A stretch of DNA of 64,000 bases from Cavia porcellus (taxonomy: Eukaryota; Chordata; Mammalia; Rodentia; Caviidae). The position numbers were made by a program, and so were the translations under genes. Location of the stretch: assembly GCF_034190915.1 (NCBI RefSeq), contig NW_026947543.1, forward strand, positions 1,550,001 to 1,614,000, given 5' to 3'. Shown here one piece after another: positions 12,279 through 20,901 of this stretch. Below the pieces are notes generated by a model. That model was given only the letters and a program-made list of their open reading frames with translations, did not search any database and was not told the DNA's origin. Positions within the stretch are counted from its first letter, which is position 1; every line of letters starts with the position of its first letter.

Positions 12279-12423
12279 TGCTTGGCATGGTCGCTCATGC
12301 CTATAATCCCAGCAATCTGGGGGCTGAGGTGGATGGATCCTTGGGAGTTCCAGTCCATCGTGGGCTACGAATTTATCTCATGGCCTCTTTCAACAACTAC
12401 ATAAGATGCTGTTTCCAAAAAGA
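12279..12423 (+). mobile_element. B1-like SINE, unit 4
   Basis: Same fixed copy at the unit position corresponding to 663 of unit 1, with gttccagtcc in the box-B-like block. Confidence 0.7.
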
Positions 12424-13221
12424 GGACAACAGAAAACTAGACACACTTGGTCTACGTCCCAGGGTTCACTACATGAGTTGTGGAGTCTAAATATTCCATG
12501 CCATGAGAAAATACCTGGGATTTTTAGTGAAAGGGGCATTTGCATCCCTTTTCTAAGGGTTTCCCTTTCACCATGTTACATTTGAATTCTGGGAAAACCT
12601 GCTGGTTACAAGCTATCTAGCATTATGTTGGTTTAGGTATTGAGCTAGTACCTCATGTTTAGTGTTCAGGGTTATGCTGGAATGGCTGCAGACCTCCTTG
12701 AAATAGCTATTGCAGACAAGTGAACCCCGAGGAAGCTGGATAGTTGAAGCAGGCACTCCAAATATTCATGCACTGCAAGGATTCACTTTCATTTTGGGAC
12801 TCAACTTCTGGTTGCTGGCTTTTAGTGCTAACTGATACTACCATGGGGGCAGTAATCCAGCAGAGACTGCATGTATGGTTTGCAAGTTTGCTTCCCAAGC
12901 CACCAGAAACTTGGCAGAACACAAATCATTGTGGCATTTTCTTTCCTCCCCTGAAACATTTGGCTTTCTAAGTTTGAAAATTGAATAGACTGGGCTAGTC
13001 AGGTTTGGACCCCATGTACCACCAACAGAGCTAAAAACAGAGCCAATTACTTCCCTCCACTTGTCAAAATATGTCCAATTTGCTTGGTCACCACAACTTC
13101 AGAAAATTCTGAGGCAACTTAGAGAGGTGAATCAAATACTGCCTGATTGGAATGGCTGTGGTTGTATGAGGTGGAAAGCTGCAGAGTTGGGCTGAAACTG
13201 TTAACAGAAATCCACAGGCTT

Positions 13222-13708
13222 GTGGTTGCCAGGCAACCACACTGGGCTGAGATTGGCTGAACATCACTGTGAGGTGTATTTTAGGCTCTAGGTTTAAAAA
13301 TTTAAAAGACTGGGGTAGTCAAGTTTGGAACACATCGACCACAGACAGACCAAAAGTTCTTTCAATTACTTCCCTCCACTTCTCAAAATATGTCAAATTT
13401 TCTTGCTCACTACAACTGTAAAAAAAATTCTGAGGCAACATAGAGAGGCTAATCAAATACTGCGTGATTGGAATGGCTGTGGTTGTAGGAGGTGGAAAGC
13501 TGCAGAGTTGGGCTGAAACAGTTCACAGAAAGCCACAAGCTTGTGGTTGCCAGGCAACCACACTGGGCTGTGATTGGCTGAGCACCATTGTGAGCTGGAC
13601 TTTAGGCTCTAGGATACAAGTGTGCAGTAGGAGACCTGAGTCACAATGCTGGGCGTTGCCATGGAGACCTCAGTGGCACAGAGGACCTTGTAGGGCAAGA
13701 TTTAAATA
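13222..13708 (+). promoter_or_regulatory. RFX/NF-Y/AP-1/TATA-like cluster, unit 4
   Basis: Both palindromes, both inverted CCAAT boxes, TGAGTCA, GTTGCCATGGAGAC and TTTAAATA (13701-13708) are intact. Confidence 0.45.
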
Positions 13709-15892
13709 GGATGAATATTCTTGGCCTGGTATGCCACAGGATTGTCACTGAAGGCTTCACTGCTCAGAATTTGGGGATGGAAATGCTTGCCAATCTACAC
13801 ATGGATGTACTTTCAATGGGATATGAAATATGCCAGGGCCTGGCAGATGTTCTCTGACATGTCCTATCCTTGAGCATATGCTTTTCCCTTGTCATGTCTG
13901 TCATTTGGCTGAGTCCTGTTCCCTAAGCTATTCAGTCAAGACTTGCTGGAATCATTCACCTGCAGTATAAGAGCTTTCTGTGAAATTTCTCAGCAGAAAT
14001 CCTCTGCAAGCACATAGCTTTGGATATGAGAGACAGTGGTGGAAGTTGAATTTCAAGGGCAGATATTTGAAAACAATGAAACAAGCCCCGAATAAGATCT
14101 TTACATGTTTCCCAGATGAATATGTTTGGAAATACGGGGGAAGATGGAGATCAAGACTGAGAAGAGTGCACACCCATTTCAAGGTACAAAAACCAGTTAA
14201 AAACATGGGAAAGCAAGAGAGCTGGTTAATTTGATGTAAAAATCTTTGATGATGAAAGGAAAATTATATTCTCATGATGATTTAATCAGGCTGTAGTAGT
14301 GAAGTTCTCATGTTGGTTGTCCTATGTGTGGCCTTCTGCATTGCGCAGTGGATGCAGGACAGGAGACCTTCAAATAAATCTGGTGGAACACAAACTAGTG
14401 AAAAAATATCAATCTAAATCATGTGTATTCTTTCCCTTTGAGAACATATATGGATAATGTCCGGAGTTTCAAAAGAGAAAATGTCTATTGGGTCATGGTT
14501 TCACTAATGAAATGGTCACTTCACATAACATTTTGAATTTTGCTTTCACAGTTGCTCATGTACCGGGCCTGAGTAAAGCAGAATGCAGAGCTAGCCTCAT
14601 CAATAGTTGTGCATTCCATAAGTGGTTTGAAAACCAGTGAAACCCTTTGGACCTAGTGTTTGTATTTAATTGGTTGATTGGTTTTTCAAATTGTTTGTTT
14701 TACTATTTTTAACTTTGGGAGTCAGGGAAGCCCTCACTCATAGTGATTTAGACCTCTCCAAAAGCTCTGAAGTTATTCATGTAACAGCTATTACATGTTA
14801 TAAGTTTCTCCTATTAAAACTTGAAAGACTAACAGACTCTGCTACTTTTCATCTAAATTCAGTGTTGTGCTAAATTCAGTGTTGGACTTTTTTTTACAAG
14901 TCCTTTGAAATGTGTCCTCCTCTAGTCACTGGTCCTGCTGGAATGTACTTTCTTGTGAAGACAGGATTTGAGCAAATTGACACAAGTACAGTTTGCCACT
15001 ACTCTGGACACCTGGTTAAATATCGAGTTGCCTAAATGGTGTGTGTTTTACTTTGATCTCTGCTCACACTTTGCTCATCCAGTTAGAACCACAGGGCTCC
15101 AGGCCATAGCGTTCTAGGCCTAAGCAAGAAAATTTCCATTCCATTTTGGGAGTTCATTCGTCTCTCATAATTACTTTTTCCACAAATGTGTGCTTCAGGA
15201 AAGGCCCGGTCTAAATGTGGAGAGGCCCATTTTCCTTCTATCACTTTCAGCCTTTCTAAGATTTTCAGTTACTATAGGTTTGCCCAGACTTGCCATTGTC
15301 AAGGGACAGTGCACTTCACTTGAAGTTGTGCAGTATTACTTCATGTGTGTCCGTGGAAATTCCACCAATGGGAAACTCTTGCTGAAGTCATCTCCAAGTG
15401 TTTCTGCGTAAGAAAATATAACTAACAAAGGATTTGGTTTCAAGCAGAATGAGGAATGGAGGGATAATCTTTATTTCAGTGCAGGTTGACCTTTCAAAGA
15501 AACAGTAATTCCTATGAAATAGGAGGTAAAATCTTTTGTAAAGAGACATGGATATGACATGCTCAACTTTATGTCACATTTTTTAAAAAGCCAAGGGCAT
15601 TTGAGAAATTCTTGGCTGCTGAATTGTCCCTTTTTTCAAATTTCTCTTAGGTAAGACACTCCAGTTTCTTCAAACCATGGTACTGTTCCTTCCATGTAAA
15701 AAACCCAAGCACAAAACAAAATAAATTAAAACAAAACCCATCAAATTACATTTGAGAGCACACAATTGCTCAGCAGGCCCACTATTCAAGAAGCTAGAGG
15801 TACAGAAGCCTCAGCCTTCCGCCCACGGCCTGAAGTTTTATCTCTATCATGGCCCCTCAATTCCCTGGCATGTCCACATAAACTCATGAATC

Positions 15893-15894
15893 TA
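15893..15894. other. Deletion junction, about 1.79 kb lost (unit 5)
   Basis: The left side matches unit position about 405 (aactcatgaatct) and the right side matches about 2194 (actttcaatgggatatg). Only about one base of shared sequence (t) is seen at the join, which points to end joining rather than recombination between long repeats. The same junction is at 22540/22541 in unit 6. Confidence 0.9.
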
Positions 15895-16323
15895 CTTTCA
15901 ATGGGATATGAAATATGCCAGGGCCTGGCAGATGTTCTCTGACATGTCCTATCCTTGAGCATATGCTTTTCCCTTGTCATGTCTGTCATTTGGCTGAGTC
16001 CTGTTCCCTAAGCTATTCAGTCAAGACTTGCTGGAATCATTCACCTGCAGTATAAGAGCTTTCTGTGAAATTTCTCAGCAGAAATCCTCTGCAAGCACAT
16101 AGCTTTGGATATGAGAGACAGTGGTGGAAGTTGAATTCCAAGGGCAGATATTTGAAAACAATGAAACAAGCCCCGAATAAGATCTTTACATGTTTCCCAG
16201 ATGAATATGTTTGGAAATACGGGGGAAGATGGAGATCAAGACTGAGAAGAGTGCACACCCATTTCAAGGTACAAAAACCATGGGAAAGCAACAGAACTGG
16301 TTAATTTGATGTAAAAATCTTTG

Positions 16324-16329
16324 ATGATG
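16324..16329 (+). repeat. Target-site duplication, left copy (provirus 1)
   Basis: The hexamer atgatg precedes the LTR end TGTCG. The same hexamer follows the other LTR at 20896-20901. Undisturbed units read gatgatgaaagg here. Six-base duplications are usual for class II endogenous retroviruses. Confidence 0.9.
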
Positions 16330-16812
16330 TGTCGATGTCCGCTCCCGGCCGGCAGGAAGGACACACGACAAAGTCTGGGAGTGGACAACCTTTTCTTTTT
16401 ATTTTCCTTCTCCGTACAGCCTGCCCTGGGTTCTCCCAGCTGAAGCCTCCTCTGGTCCGCTCCCCGCGGCTCCTTTTGTGCTTCAGTCTGCCCCAAAGCC
16501 TCTACCGGTCCGCTCTCCGCGGCTCCTTTTGGGCTTCTACTTCCGGGCTTCTACCTGGCTTCTACTTCCTCCCAGGGGTGGCACCGGTATATATACGGGT
16601 ACAGTGTCCAATCATGTTAAAGTAAGCAAGGCAAGCTGATTGGCTAACATCATCAGTTGCCAGGCAGACTATATTGTTGAGCGGGTTGTTTACGCGGTAA
16701 GCAGGAAACTAACGTACTCGATGGGAGGGGTAATCTACCCCAGGCTTTACTCTTTACCACAGGCCGCACGTCCGCCGCGCAAGGCGAGCTATCACAGACG
16801 CAGCTCCCAACA
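16330..16812 (-). repeat. 3' LTR, provirus 1 (483 bp)
   Basis: On the plus strand it starts TGTCGATGTC and ends GCTCCCAACA. By eye it differs from the 5' LTR at two places, T at 16570 (G at 20653) and A at 16802 (G at 20885). Since the other three LTRs agree at both places, these are private changes of this copy. Read leftwards it is U3, a TATATATA box, a poly(A) signal and U5, so it could serve as transcript end or as a leftward promoter into the array. Confidence 0.95.
16398..16403 (-). terminator. Poly(A) signal in 3' LTR, provirus 1
   Basis: AATAAA on the minus strand within aaaataaaaa, followed about 20-30 nt downstream by a GT-rich stretch (tttgtcgtgtg). This is the expected R/U5 position of the retroviral polyadenylation signal. 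Confidence 0.7.
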
Positions 16813-16826
16813 TCTCCCCCTATTTT
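16813..16826 (-). other. Polypurine tract, provirus 1
   Basis: The minus strand reads AAAATAGGGGGAGA immediately before the 3' LTR (TGTTGGGAGC). A purine run ending at the LTR edge is where RNase H leaves the primer for plus-strand DNA synthesis in retroviruses. Copy 2 has the same sequence at 23460-23473. Confidence 0.85.
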
Positions 16827-17307
16827 ATTTTTTATGAATGTGCGCATCGTAGCCCTTCCTGGACTGGGTGCAGAGGCTTATGCCCTATGTGTAGGCCCAC
16901 CGTAGGTCCTTGGCTTAGACCCTCGTTGGCCATGCCATGGTCTGCCAAGGCCCTGAGGCCCTCGTCCTTTTTCTAGGGCCAGGCACAAACTGGACGGAAC
17001 CTGGATGCACACAAGCTTGCACTCATTTCCTCTCCGTAAAGAAATCCCCTCGGAGAGAAATTTAGACCTGGGCAGCATCTAACAGTCCAGCGGCTTACGT
17101 GCAGGATGGGGTAGGGCCTGGCTTAGGTCGAGTCGTGCTGGGGAGGCACGCTCTTACCCGTCATTGACTCACCTACCCTGCTGTGTATTGTCACCTTATG
17201 GAGGAGAATGAGGGATGCCCGCCATATCTAGACTCGGTCGTGGGCCAATTGAGCAAGCCATGCATATGCCTGAGGATCTTCTTGTCCATTTCGGGCTACC
17301 GCTATTT
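16827..17307 (-). other. Untranslated 3' remnant without recognisable env, provirus 1
   Basis: About 480 bp lie between the end of the pol remnant and the polypurine tract. Open frames here are short (up to 66 codons). None shows the signal peptide, furin site, fusion peptide or membrane anchor of a retroviral envelope. The region is best read as what is left after env was deleted. A leader or 3' untranslated origin for part of it is also possible. Confidence 0.7.
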
Positions 17308-17490
17308 CTATTCATCTTGTTGGTTGGTCTGTGATGGATCTCCAGTAGGGCAGGTCTGATCTTCAGTCGAGGGCTTTGTTGCCCGTGTCAGTCTCTCCGG
17401 TATCCACAGTGGTTCTCGTCCCGGTTCCTGTGGGAAAACACAAACCGCGCCTCAGTTCCAGCTGACCACTGGATCCGGGCCCATCCATTG
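17308..17490 (-). pseudogene. pol: Broken integrase C-terminal tail, provirus 1
   Basis: Downstream of the pol stop the same frame still encodes residues typical of the end of a betaretroviral integrase, including GPDPVV and then VFPQEPGREPLWIPE, before a final TAG at 17308-17310. Two in-frame TGA codons (17491-17493 and 17452-17454) cut it off. The link between the catalytic core and this tail is much shorter than in intact family members, so a second internal deletion removed most of the integrase C-terminal domain. The tail would not be translated. Confidence 0.75.
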
Positions 17491-18567
17491 TCATGCCATA
17501 GATAACCGCGCCTTTGGAGGCAGGCCTTGGCCTACTCCCCCTTTTTGTTTTTGTAAAATTTCTTTGAGGCTTCTATGAGCCCTCTCAATGATTCCTTGAC
17601 CTTGGGGATTGTATGGGATACCATGTTTTAATTGAACCTCCATCATTTTGCAGAACTCATTGAAGGCTTTGCCTATATAGGCTGGTCCATTATCAGTTTT
17701 TAATATTTTTGGTTTGCCCCATGCGGCCCAAGCTGCCAGGCAATGACTGATCACATTAGACACTTTTTCACCTGTTTCTGCTGTTGCAAATATGACGTGA
17801 GAACAGGTGTCTGTGGAAACATGAACATATTTAAGAGTCCCAAACTCCTGTATATGTGTGATGTCCATCTGCCAAACATCACCAGGGATCAAACCTCGAG
17901 GGTTTACTCCCATCGGTATGGCAGGTTTGTATGTGGCACAGGAGTCACATAGTCGCACGATATCTCGTGCATCTGCTCTAGAAACATGGAAATGGTTTGC
18001 TAGTGTCCTGGCATTGACATGAAACTTATCATGGAAGGCACGGGCTCGCTCGATTGGTGTTAGTAAGGTAAAAATCCATAACGGGCGAGTGGCAGTGTCA
18101 GCAGCCGCATTCCCCTGTGCCATAGGCCCTGGCAGGGATGTATGTGCTCTTATGTGGGTGGTGAAGACCTTATGGTGTCTGTTCTGAAGCAATGTCTGGA
18201 TAGACAGGAACAGCCCAGCCACTGTGGAAGTGGATCTAATTAAACCGGCAGTCTCAAGCACTTGCATAGCATTGACCACATACCTAGAATCGGAGACAAT
18301 GTTAATGGCCTCTGAGAACCGTTCAAGAATCATTTTAACGATCTGCAGTTCCACCACCTGAGGCTGATCTGGTTCAAATTGTATGGTAACCGGGGGCTTG
18401 CCTAGGATCACATAGGTGCCTATCCCCGTCTTGGAGCCATCTGTATATATTGTAGTTGCTGGGACTAATGGCTCAGAGGCAGTAACCTTTGGAAAAATTA
18501 TAGGGTGCTGAGTGACAAATGACAAGATGAACACCCATATAAGTCTGGAGGCGACACTGAGGTCCAC
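17491..18567 (-). CDS. pol: Pol remnant: RNase H plus integrase (reached by frameshift from gag), provirus 1
   Basis: Residue numbers count from the GTG at 18567, which is not a true start: the frame is open upstream to the gag frameshift site. RNase H has all four acidic residues of the DEDD set (D43 in YTDGS, E73, D93 in SDSRY, D157). Integrase follows with its HHCC zinc module (H179, H183, C207, C210) and a DD35E core (D235, D292, E328). The frame stops soon after at PPKARLSMA, so the C-terminal DNA-binding domain is missing. Upstream, the frame passes straight from a dUTPase motif into RNase H, so the polymerase domain is lost. In a complete virus these domains degrade the RNA template and insert viral DNA. 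Copy 2 differs by one residue (N for S at 274). Confidence 0.88.
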   Translation of the reverse strand: MDLSVASRLIWVFILSFVTQHPIIFPKVTASEPLVPATTIYTDGSKTGIGTYVILGKPPVTIQFEPDQPQVVELQIVKMILERFSEAINIVSDSRYVVNAMQVLETAGLIRSTSTVAGLFLSIQTLLQNRHHKVFTTHIRAHTSLPGPMAQGNAAADTATRPLWIFTLLTPIERARAFHDKFHVNARTLANHFHVSRADARDIVRLCDSCATYKPAIPMGVNPRGLIPGDVWQMDITHIQEFGTLKYVHVSTDTCSHVIFATAETGEKVSNVISHCLAAWAAWGKPKILKTDNGPAYIGKAFNEFCKMMEVQLKHGIPYNPQGQGIIERAHRSLKEILQKQKGGVGQGLPPKARLSMA

Positions 18568-20213
18568 ACCTGCTGACCCAGGGGTGGCCCTTGTTGAAGG
18601 CTGCCACCCTGAGCTGTCCTGTCTCTGGGGCGGGGGCCCGCCTGTGAAGGGGGCCCCCTCTGGCCGTTTTTTGGCCCTCTAGCATCTCGTCCACAAATAC
18701 GGTTGCCCTGAGCATCAAAGACCGACCTACACTCCTCAGCTTTGTGTGATCCCTTCTTGCATCGCCCACAAACATATGGTTCTTCATTCCTAGGACGAGG
18801 CCTAGCATCTGCATTGTTTGGGCAGTGACGTTTAATGTGTCCTGGCTCCCCGCAGGCAAAACACCCTTTAGCCTTACATTCCCCTCCTGACCCGCGAGGT
18901 CCCCTCTGCTGTACAGCCGCGGCCAGGAGAGCAGCCACTCCCGAGTTGGAGAGCGGCCCCCCTATCTCTCTGCATATCCTAATCCAGGCATTGAGGTCCT
19001 TGTTTTTATGAGGAGTTATCGCTGCCTTGCACTCCTTTGTATATTGTTTAAAAATCAGCTGCCTTACCAGCGGTCGAGCCACTCCCGGATCAGAAAATAT
19101 CTTATCGGCAGCATCTTGCATTCGGGCCACAAAGTCAACAAATGGCTCTGTGGTACCCTGAATTATTTTTGAAAGACACAAGGAGGCTGTTCCGGCACCA
19201 CTTACTTGCTTCCAGGCGCGGAGCCCTATGGCATTGATTTGTTCATAGACAGCGCCGGGGAACTGGGTCTGATCATCAGAGTGTCGACCTTCTCCCATAA
19301 GCATTTCTTTGTTCCACCCCCGGTTTCCTCGATTGGCGTTTTTCTCAGCCTGCTCTGCAGAGAACTCTGCATACCAGGCTCGCCAATCCAGGTAACTACC
19401 CGAGGGCAGACAGGCCTTTGCCAGCTGAATCCAGTCCGCGGGGGTGAGGGGCCCAGAAGACAGATTCTCCAGCATGGCAATGGTGTAAGGCGCAGTCGGC
19501 CCAAAGGTTGTAACTGCATTTTTAAGTTCTCTAATCTGCTTTATCTCAAAAGGCTCCCATACATTGCGTCCCTGGCCCATAGCTACTTGTACAGGAAATA
19601 TCTCGTAGGGGCCACTATCTATCCCAGGTGGATGTACCTCATGAGACAAGCGTCCCTCCTGCCAAAGCCGCCTGTAAAAATACCGACACGCCGGCGGCGG
19701 AGCATAAGACGGCGGCCGTGATTGGGCGGAAAATGGGGGCCCGTGCATCACTTCCTGTTCTGGCGAAAGGGGAGGGAGCTCCCAGGCGGCCGCCTCGTGG
19801 CGAGGGACCGCCTCCGGAAACGGCCCCCAAGGTGGGGCGGAAGGCTTCGCCTCCCTCTCGCGCCAGGGAGCGCTCAGGAGCTCTCTACTCCTCCGCAGAC
19901 CAGGTTGAGCAGAGCGCAATTCGCGGGGCAACGCTGGAAAAGAACCCTGCGACTCCTTATTGAGCGACTTAGGCTCCTGACAGCTGGTCTCTTTGGCCCC
20001 CTTGCCATTCAACTTTCCCTCGTCCTCGGAGTCAGACGACTCCAAGGCTAGAGCCCCGTCCTCCTCCTTAGCATCTTCGTTCCCCTTGACAGGCCCCTCT
20101 CGGGAGCTCCCTGACTGGGCCTGCTCAGATACCCTGCGTACTTTTGTAAGCTCTTGAGAGCTTTCTCCACAACCACCCTCGCTCTTAGTGTTGCTACCTA
20201 GCATGTTTCCCAT
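18498..20213 (-). CDS. gag: Gag polyprotein, 571 aa, open (provirus 1)
   Basis: Gag builds the virus-like particle. The start is ATG with A at -3 and G at +4. The MGNxxxS N-terminus fits N-myristoylation and membrane targeting. Residues 10-160 are polar, acidic and proline-rich, and I see no helical matrix domain, so matrix may be largely lost or replaced. A PPSY late motif sits at 167-170. Capsid starts near 200; the major homology region is at about 351-370 with Q352, G353, E356, F361 and R364. Two nucleocapsid zinc knuckles follow (C451-C454-H459-C464 and C482-C485-H490-C495). Translation either runs on to 571 or shifts at codon 516 into pol. The last 30 residues probably arose by reading through the deletion joint in the gag frame. 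Copy 2 encodes the same protein. Confidence 0.92.
   Translation of the reverse strand: MGNMLGSNTKSEGGCGESSQELTKVRRVSEQAQSGSSREGPVKGNEDAKEEDGALALESSDSEDEGKLNGKGAKETSCQEPKSLNKESQGSFPALPRELRSAQPGLRRSRELLSAPWREREAKPSAPPWGPFPEAVPRHEAAAWELPPLSPEQEVMHGPPFSAQSRPPSYAPPPACRYFYRRLWQEGRLSHEVHPPGIDSGPYEIFPVQVAMGQGRNVWEPFEIKQIRELKNAVTTFGPTAPYTIAMLENLSSGPLTPADWIQLAKACLPSGSYLDWRAWYAEFSAEQAEKNANRGNRGWNKEMLMGEGRHSDDQTQFPGAVYEQINAIGLRAWKQVSGAGTASLCLSKIIQGTTEPFVDFVARMQDAADKIFSDPGVARPLVRQLIFKQYTKECKAAITPHKNKDLNAWIRICREIGGPLSNSGVAALLAAAVQQRGPRGSGGECKAKGCFACGEPGHIKRHCPNNADARPRPRNEEPYVCGRCKKGSHKAEECRSVFDAQGNRICGRDARGPKNGQRGPPSQAGPRPRDRTAQGGSLQQGPPLGQQVWTSVSPPDLYGCSSCHLSLSTL
18556..18585 (-). pseudogene. pro: dUTPase motif 1 remnant in pro frame, provirus 1
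   Basis: In the -1 frame relative to gag, the sequence encodes TPGSAGVDLS, the conserved first motif of trimeric dUTPases, which class II retroviruses carry at the start of pro. The remaining four dUTPase motifs and the aspartic protease are missing. A few residues later the frame is already in the segment leading into RNase H. This places one edge of a large internal deletion just downstream of this motif. Confidence 0.75.
18632..18672 (-). promoter_or_regulatory. -1 ribosomal frameshift signal (gag to pro-pol), provirus 1
   Basis: The minus strand carries the slippery heptamer A AAA AAC (18672-18666), in the right phase with gag codons K515 and N516. After a 7-nt spacer comes an 8-bp perfect hairpin (GGGGGCCC at 18658-18651 paired with GGGCCCCC at 18639-18632, 11-nt loop). 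Heptamer, spacing and stable stem fit the known retroviral -1 signal; MMTV uses the same heptamer between gag and pro. The -1 frame is open from here to 17491. A pseudoknot partner for the loop was not found by eye. Confidence 0.85.
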
Positions 20214-20231
20214 TTTTTAATATGTTACTCA

Positions 20232-20336
20232 CCGCGTGAGGCCCAAGGAATCCGCCACTTACGCGTGAGCCTGAGGGGAGTCTAAAAGCCCTGTAGGTGC
20301 GCGCCACCCAGAGCCCAGGCTTATCCCCAACTCACC
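20232..20336 (-). promoter_or_regulatory. Two splice-donor-like sites in the gag leader, provirus 1
   Basis: The minus strand reads GACAG/GTGAGTTG with the intron edge at 20335, a near-perfect donor, and CGCG/GTGAGTAAC with the edge at 20232, just upstream of the gag ATG. Simple retroviruses use a leader donor to make env mRNA. With env lost, these donors could instead splice into downstream host sequence. No acceptor was assigned. Confidence 0.55.
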
Positions 20337-20392
20337 TGTCTCGCAGCTCTGTACTGGAGCGTTGTCCACTTCCACGTCTCGGGGGTGATCAG

Positions 20393-20410
20393 TCCCCGGG
20401 CGGGCCTCCA
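20393..20410 (-). other. Primer-binding-site-like sequence, provirus 1
   Basis: Two nucleotides past the 5' LTR end, the minus strand reads TGGAGGCCCGCCCGGGGA. The TGG start and the position are right for a tRNA primer site. I could not match it confidently to one tRNA, and it is not the lysine or phenylalanine type usual in MMTV-like or IAP elements. Confidence 0.55.
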
Positions 20411-20412
20411 AA

Positions 20413-20895
20413 TGTCGATGTCCGCTCCCGGCCGGCAGGAAGGACACACGACAAAGTCTGGGAGTGGACAACCTTTTCTTTTTATTTTCCTTCTCCGTAC
20501 AGCCTGCCCTGGGTTCTCCCAGCTGAAGCCTCCTCTGGTCCGCTCCCCGCGGCTCCTTTTGTGCTTCAGTCTGCCCCAAAGCCTCTACCGGTCCGCTCTC
20601 CGCGGCTCCTTTTGGGCTTCTACTTCCGGGCTTCTACCTGGCTTCTACTTCCGCCCAGGGGTGGCACCGGTATATATACGGGTACAGTGTCCAATCATGT
20701 TAAAGTAAGCAAGGCAAGCTGATTGGCTAACATCATCAGTTGCCAGGCAGACTATATTGTTGAGCGGGTTGTTTACGCGGTAAGCAGGAAACTAACGTAC
20801 TCGATGGGAGGGGTAATCTACCCCAGGCTTTACTCTTTACCACAGGCCGCACGTCCGCCGCGCAAGGCGAGCTATCACAGACGCGGCTCCCAACA
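20413..20895 (-). repeat. 5' LTR, provirus 1 (483 bp)
   Basis: Promoter LTR for the minus-strand element. In the reading direction it has a CCAAT box (AGCCAATCAG near 20720), a TATATATA box (20678-20671), then the poly(A) hexamer AATAAA (20486-20481) and ends CGACA at 20413. The sequence agrees with both LTRs of copy 2 except for one private change there. Confidence 0.95.
20671..20678 (-). promoter_or_regulatory. TATA box of 5' LTR, provirus 1
   Basis: The self-complementary TATATATA lies in the U3/R part of the LTR, about 190 nt before the AATAAA. The equivalent in the 3' LTR is at 16588-16595. It should start transcription leftwards. Confidence 0.7.
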
Positions 20896-20901
20896 ATGAT
20901 G
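20896..20901 (+). repeat. Target-site duplication, right copy (provirus 1)
   Basis: The hexamer atgatg directly after the LTR end CAACA, matching 16324-16329. The host unit continues with aaaggaaaattatattc. Confidence 0.9.

Larger units (their letters stand above)
11617..15488 (+). repeat. Array unit 4 (3,872 bp)
   Basis: Same layout as unit 1. From here rightward the motif atcatggcccc (about 11975) replaces atcgtggcccc of units 1-3, a CG/CA difference that marks two subfamilies. One A is missing from the aaaaaatatc run near 14403. No gene is recognised. Confidence 0.95.
16330..20895 (-). mobile_element. Class II (IAP/betaretrovirus-like) endogenous provirus, copy 1, internally deleted
   Basis: A 4,566-bp element on the minus strand with 483-bp LTRs that begin and end TG...CA, a primer-binding-site-like sequence, gag, remnants of pro and pol, a polypurine tract and no recognisable env. 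Gag carries the major homology region and two CX2CX4HX4C knuckles. Pol keeps RNase H and the integrase core. The gag-pro -1 shift signal, the dUTPase motif in the pro frame and the 6-bp target duplication all fit class II retroviruses. Protease, most of dUTPase, the reverse transcriptase polymerase domain and env are missing, so the element is defective by itself. Its GC- and CpG-rich sequence contrasts sharply with the AT-rich host unit. Confidence 0.95.

Noticed and set aside
16813..17307. Possible env or accessory gene between pol and the 3' LTR
   Set aside because: Only short frames. The 66-codon frame at 16878-17078 has no signal peptide, fusion peptide or anchor.
18567..18567. GTG at 18567 as the start of a free-standing pol gene
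   Set aside because: Retroviral pol is made by frameshift from gag. The frame is open upstream to the slippery site, and the GTG lies inside the dUTPase motif.
18473..18859. 128-codon frame overlapping the end of gag, and 19206-19721 (171 codons, plus strand)
   Set aside because: They are other-frame shadows of the GC-rich gag gene, with no family features.
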